A stretch of DNA of 64,000 bases from Kiritimatiellia bacterium (lineage in GTDB: Bacteria; Verrucomicrobiota; Kiritimatiellia; JAFGHX01), in NCBI GenBank assembly GCA_016929905.1, contig JAFGHX010000234.1, forward strand, positions 1 to 64,000. Reading direction: 5' to 3'. Below are positions 62,101 through 64,000 of this stretch, piece by piece. A model generated the notes under the pieces. The model had not been told where the DNA came from. It was given only the letters and a program-made list of their open reading frames with translations, and made no database searches. Made by a program: the position numbers and the translations under genes. Numbering within the stretch: position 1 is the stretch's first letter; the number at the start of each line of letters is the position of its first letter.

Positions 62101-64000
62101 GGGCGAGCCGTTCCCCTCCGTTGTCGAGCCGGCCCTTGCAGACGCCGAAGAACTGGACGCCGGGCGAATCTTTGACGCCCGGATACCGGCTCGCGAACGC
62201 CGTTTCATCCGCCACGATGACCGCGAATCGGCCCGCATCGAGCGTTGCGCCCGGCGGAAAGGAGTAGGTCGCGCCCGCCAGCCGCAACTCGGACAGACCG
62301 CGCGTCGAGAGGCCCGTGTTCTCGATCTCGACGAACTCGTATTCGCGCCCGCCGAGCGGGCTGTACATGATCTCGGTGATGCGGATTTTGCCGTAGTGCG
62401 CGGTGTAATTGAACGTGGCGGCGTTGAGCGCGCTCCATGTGCCCACGCTCTTCCTGACGCGCGCCCGCACGTGCGTCGTGCGCGTGAGGGCAACCGGGCC
62501 GGTGTAGCGTTCCGCCTCCGGGGCGATCGCGCCGCCCGGCGCGCGCGGGTCCGCGTCGCCCGTGACGTAGTAGATCGTGTAAGCCGGCGTGGACATGGTG
62601 AGTCTGAATCCGGCGGCGATCGCGCCGCCGTGTTGGTGAAACACGGGCGCCACGACGCTGTTGGGATAGAGCCCGCGGACCCTGAGCTGCGAGAGGACCG
62701 GCGCCTCGCGATTGTGCAGGAACTCGTTCAGGAGGCGGTCACGTTCCGGGATCCATTCGTCGTCGCGCGTGCGCGGATGATAGTCGCTCAGCGTGCCGCC
62801 GCCGGTCCGGCTGAGGTAGTCGTCCCAGAGCGGGACCGACCAGTGGCTGCCCCTGTCGCCGATCAGCGTATCGCCCCAGCGCGCGGATTCCGGCACGACG
62901 GCGCGGTAGATGATGCCGGCCAACTCCGAGTACCGCGCCTTGGCCGCCTCGGGCGTGAGGGCGCCGCCGTGGAACAGATGCTTGTGCGCGCGGTCGCCGA
63001 ACAGGACTCTGTAGTCCCCGTTCGCCATCAGGTTCTCGTGAATGGCCCAGGGGCCCCGCGTGGCCGAGACGTCCGTGCCGATCGAATCCACCTCCATGCT
63101 GTCTTCGATGTCCCAGATGAAGAACTGGAACGGAACGAGCGGCGGCCCGCCGGTCGGGGAGCGGCGGCAGGCGAACCGGATGTTGTTGAACGTCCAGACC
63201 GGGGAGTAGTAGTAGTCCCAGTCGCTGTGGGGTTGGTACATGCAAATGATCATGTAGTCGATGAACTGCGGGATATCGAGCCACTCCGACATCTCCGCGT
63301 AGTTCGCGGGCACGGCCAGATCCTTGTCCCGAACCCGCAGCGTTTCGGCGAAGGCATGGGTGGTTCCGGCTTTGGCGGCATAATACGGCTCTTGTCGGCC
63401 CAAACCGCCCAGCACGTCGTAGTCTTCCTCTTCGCCTCCGTAGGTCTGGGCCAGCGTGTTTTGCCTGATCCGCTCGTGCACGTTGTACAAGCCCCAGTAC
63501 AGGCCGTTGATGTACAGGTGCACGAACCGGCCATGCGCCGCCATCCAGCCCATGTCGCGCTGCGTGCGCCGCCCCCACGCATCGCGCAGGAACTGGCCGC
63601 GTTCGGGCACGTAGGCGAACGAGTCGTTCCCGCAGGAGCGCAGGCACAGATTATCGAAACTGTCCACCGGCGAATCGGGGAAGAGCGGATAGCTCAGCTT
63701 CGAAGGCCCGAACTCGCTCTTGAACATGAGCGAGAAGCTCTTCTTCATGGTCCTGTGGAAATAGCGGAACCCGGCGCCGGATATCTTGATGCCGCAGTCG
63801 ATCTGGAACCCGTCCGTGCCGTCGGGATGGATCAGCTCGGCGGAAACCGCCCGCTCCCACTCGCTGCCGACACCCACGGCGTTCGGGTAGATTCCCTGAT
63901 AGCGGTCGAACATCTCGTCCGGGTCGCACACGATCGAAAGCGCCGGCAGCGATTTCAGGTCGCCTTCGATCGAGCCGCTGTAGGCGGGGTCGTCCACGAC
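59114..64000 (-). CDS. Giant secreted CotH/lamin-tail protein, 5' end beyond window
   Basis: At least 1628 residues; the frame is open to the window edge, so the start and signal peptide are not seen. Order from the edge (approximate DNA): CotH region 64000-62660 (FGPSKLSYPLFPDSPV; HLYINGLYWGLYNVHERIRQ), chitobiase-C-like module 62640-62420, three lamin-tail domains 62400-60980 (ITEIMYSPLGG; VINEALTHTDPP; VINELMYNPAD), jelly-roll 60950-60460, BACON-like Ig 60440-60140, 'DLxW' domain 60100-59540, DNDGDGMTDAWEQEV linker, terminal domain ending KTWVE. Closest in layout to 1485-8549 and in its C-terminal half to 53160-56384. No ECF pair is visible beside it within the window. Confidence 0.82.
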   Translation of the reverse strand, partial: VVDDPAYSGSIEGDLKSLPALSIVCDPDEMFDRYQGIYPNAVGVGSEWERAVSAELIHPDGTDGFQIDCGIKISGAGFRYFHRTMKKSFSLMFKSEFGPSKLSYPLFPDSPVDSFDNLCLRSCGNDSFAYVPERGQFLRDAWGRRTQRDMGWMAAHGRFVHLYINGLYWGLYNVHERIRQNTLAQTYGGEEEDYDVLGGLGRQEPYYAAKAGTTHAFAETLRVRDKDLAVPANYAEMSEWLDIPQFIDYMIICMYQPHSDWDYYYSPVWTFNNIRFACRRSPTGGPPLVPFQFFIWDIEDSMEVDSIGTDVSATRGPWAIHENLMANGDYRVLFGDRAHKHLFHGGALTPEAAKARYSELAGIIYRAVVPESARWGDTLIGDRGSHWSVPLWDDYLSRTGGGTLSDYHPRTRDDEWIPERDRLLNEFLHNREAPVLSQLRVRGLYPNSVVAPVFHQHGGAIAAGFRLTMSTPAYTIYYVTGDADPRAPGGAIAPEAERYTGPVALTRTTHVRARVRKSVGTWSALNAATFNYTAHYGKIRITEIMYSPLGGREYEFVEIENTGLSTRGLSELRLAGATYSFPPGATLDAGRFAVIVADETAFASRYPGVKDSPGVQFFGVCKGRLDNGGERLALVDCDGATVTSVRYNDKHPWPREADGAGFSLVAGDAAGDQDDPATWRASNLIGGSPGRDDGLPYRVVINEALTHTDPPQVDAIELYNGGPVAADIGGWYISDSRDDYRKYRIPDGPPLAAGGHAVFDETAFNADTNDPSCFALDSHGEAVYLTQWDAAGNLLYLAEARFGGAANGVAFARHVTSDGDADFVAQSTPTTLGSSNAYPRVGPVVINELMYNPADLSNLSEEFIELVNISDSAVPLHDPAAPTNTWRLDAAVEYAFPAGTTLAAGEYALVVPTNEAAFRAAYPDVPAGVRIFGPYAGRLNNGGESVKLWRPDTPDAEGTPWILIDCVKYNDNSPWPENADGDGHSLERLDPIAYGNDPANWTAGLGAGGTPGTANSGALVSRTAGWRYHDKGIDLGSAWRATAYGDGDWEDGNAPLGYAYPEVGTTVSHGDNPAEKHITTYFRKMFTLGVTPSGITALTLRARYDDGFVAYLNGQEVARGSISGSVTYNTTAAGHAADAWETFNIDTHADRLVRGLNVLAVETHQSDAGSSDLFMDMELACRIGQSEQPDIAVSATALDVSVAQYGSAALSFDVWNSGGGTLDYTIVENTSHYSVSPTSGSSSGPGDRRTHTVTINTSVPIGRYARTIEVHDNAGSSNDTVVLTVNITVNAAGQASEPWTAYHDLGWLSGQPTQNITTGAAGTVELVRHDTGAGAGVMLANSYAGNVADDVLGAPAQGTDAHGVFDGIVDCNGFVYAKTAPITLTFSGLETNGAYEVVVFGNRAGGYLDRLSTVTIAGAAAFENASTAGADFDGAADPSVTICSGENTLDGYVARFRAVAPGADGEFTLMLDGGGSTAYFNALALRREGGIPGDNDGDGMTDAWEQEVFLSTSSPDSAPDADPDGDGYSNFEEFVAGTGALDGQDVFSVDLACSGGELVVSFQTRAAQGTGYEGLTRHYSLEEQAGGPAGAWATVPGCENIVGSGQAVSHIPDTAQAQRAYRAKTWVE

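Overview
The window is GC-rich, densely coding DNA with long secreted multidomain proteins. CotH, lamin-tail and DUF4838 families, a formylglycine sulfatase, FecR/LamG anti-sigma proteins and a REP-associated transposase all point to the PVC superphylum. Kiritimatiellota or Lentisphaerota is the best guess; this is inferred from gene content only. No rRNA, tRNA or CRISPR array was seen.

Layout. 1-1061: end of a housekeeping operon (YugP-like protease, YggT). 1485-10823 (minus): operon of ECF sigma, FecR-LamG anti-sigma and a 2354-residue CotH/lamin-tail surface protein. 11072-15892: rearranged stretch with a RAYT transposase carrying REP-like palindromes, a MarR/esterase pair, an AraC regulator divergent from a Gfo/Idh/MocA oxidoreductase, and broken gene tails. 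15950-17853 (minus): envelope-stress type cluster (Spy-like, ECF sigma, small membrane protein, second Spy-like). 18068-35995: sulfatase, DUF4838 giant protein, triple beta-helix protein, a five-gene fucosidase operon and a YdjC deacetylase. 36107-50439 (minus): about 14 kb with five intact DUF4838 genes, one broken copy and a PIG-L deacetylase, probably one operon. 50665-56384 (minus): second ECF/FecR-LamG pair next to a second CotH protein. 56552-59112: decayed region with remnants of an XPB helicase and its usual partner, a small aspartic protease and a VCBS fragment. 59114-64000: third CotH/lamin-tail protein, cut by the window edge.

How it fits together. The region looks like a large accessory locus for binding and breaking down sulfated, fucose-containing polysaccharide (inference). 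Two observations tie it together. A 20-bp AT-rich motif (consensus TAATATATRGATTATTTCCA) lies upstream of four minus-strand units: sulfatase, beta-helix protein, fucosidase operon and DUF4838 operon. In addition, four giant exported proteins share a C-terminal block (an 'NDLxW' domain, a calcium-binding DxDxDG linker and an ~85-residue terminal domain ending near VWLE) that resembles a lineage-specific export or anchoring module. The ECF/FecR-LamG pairs, with a predicted glycan-binding fold on the anti-sigma protein, are good candidates for surface-sensing switches.
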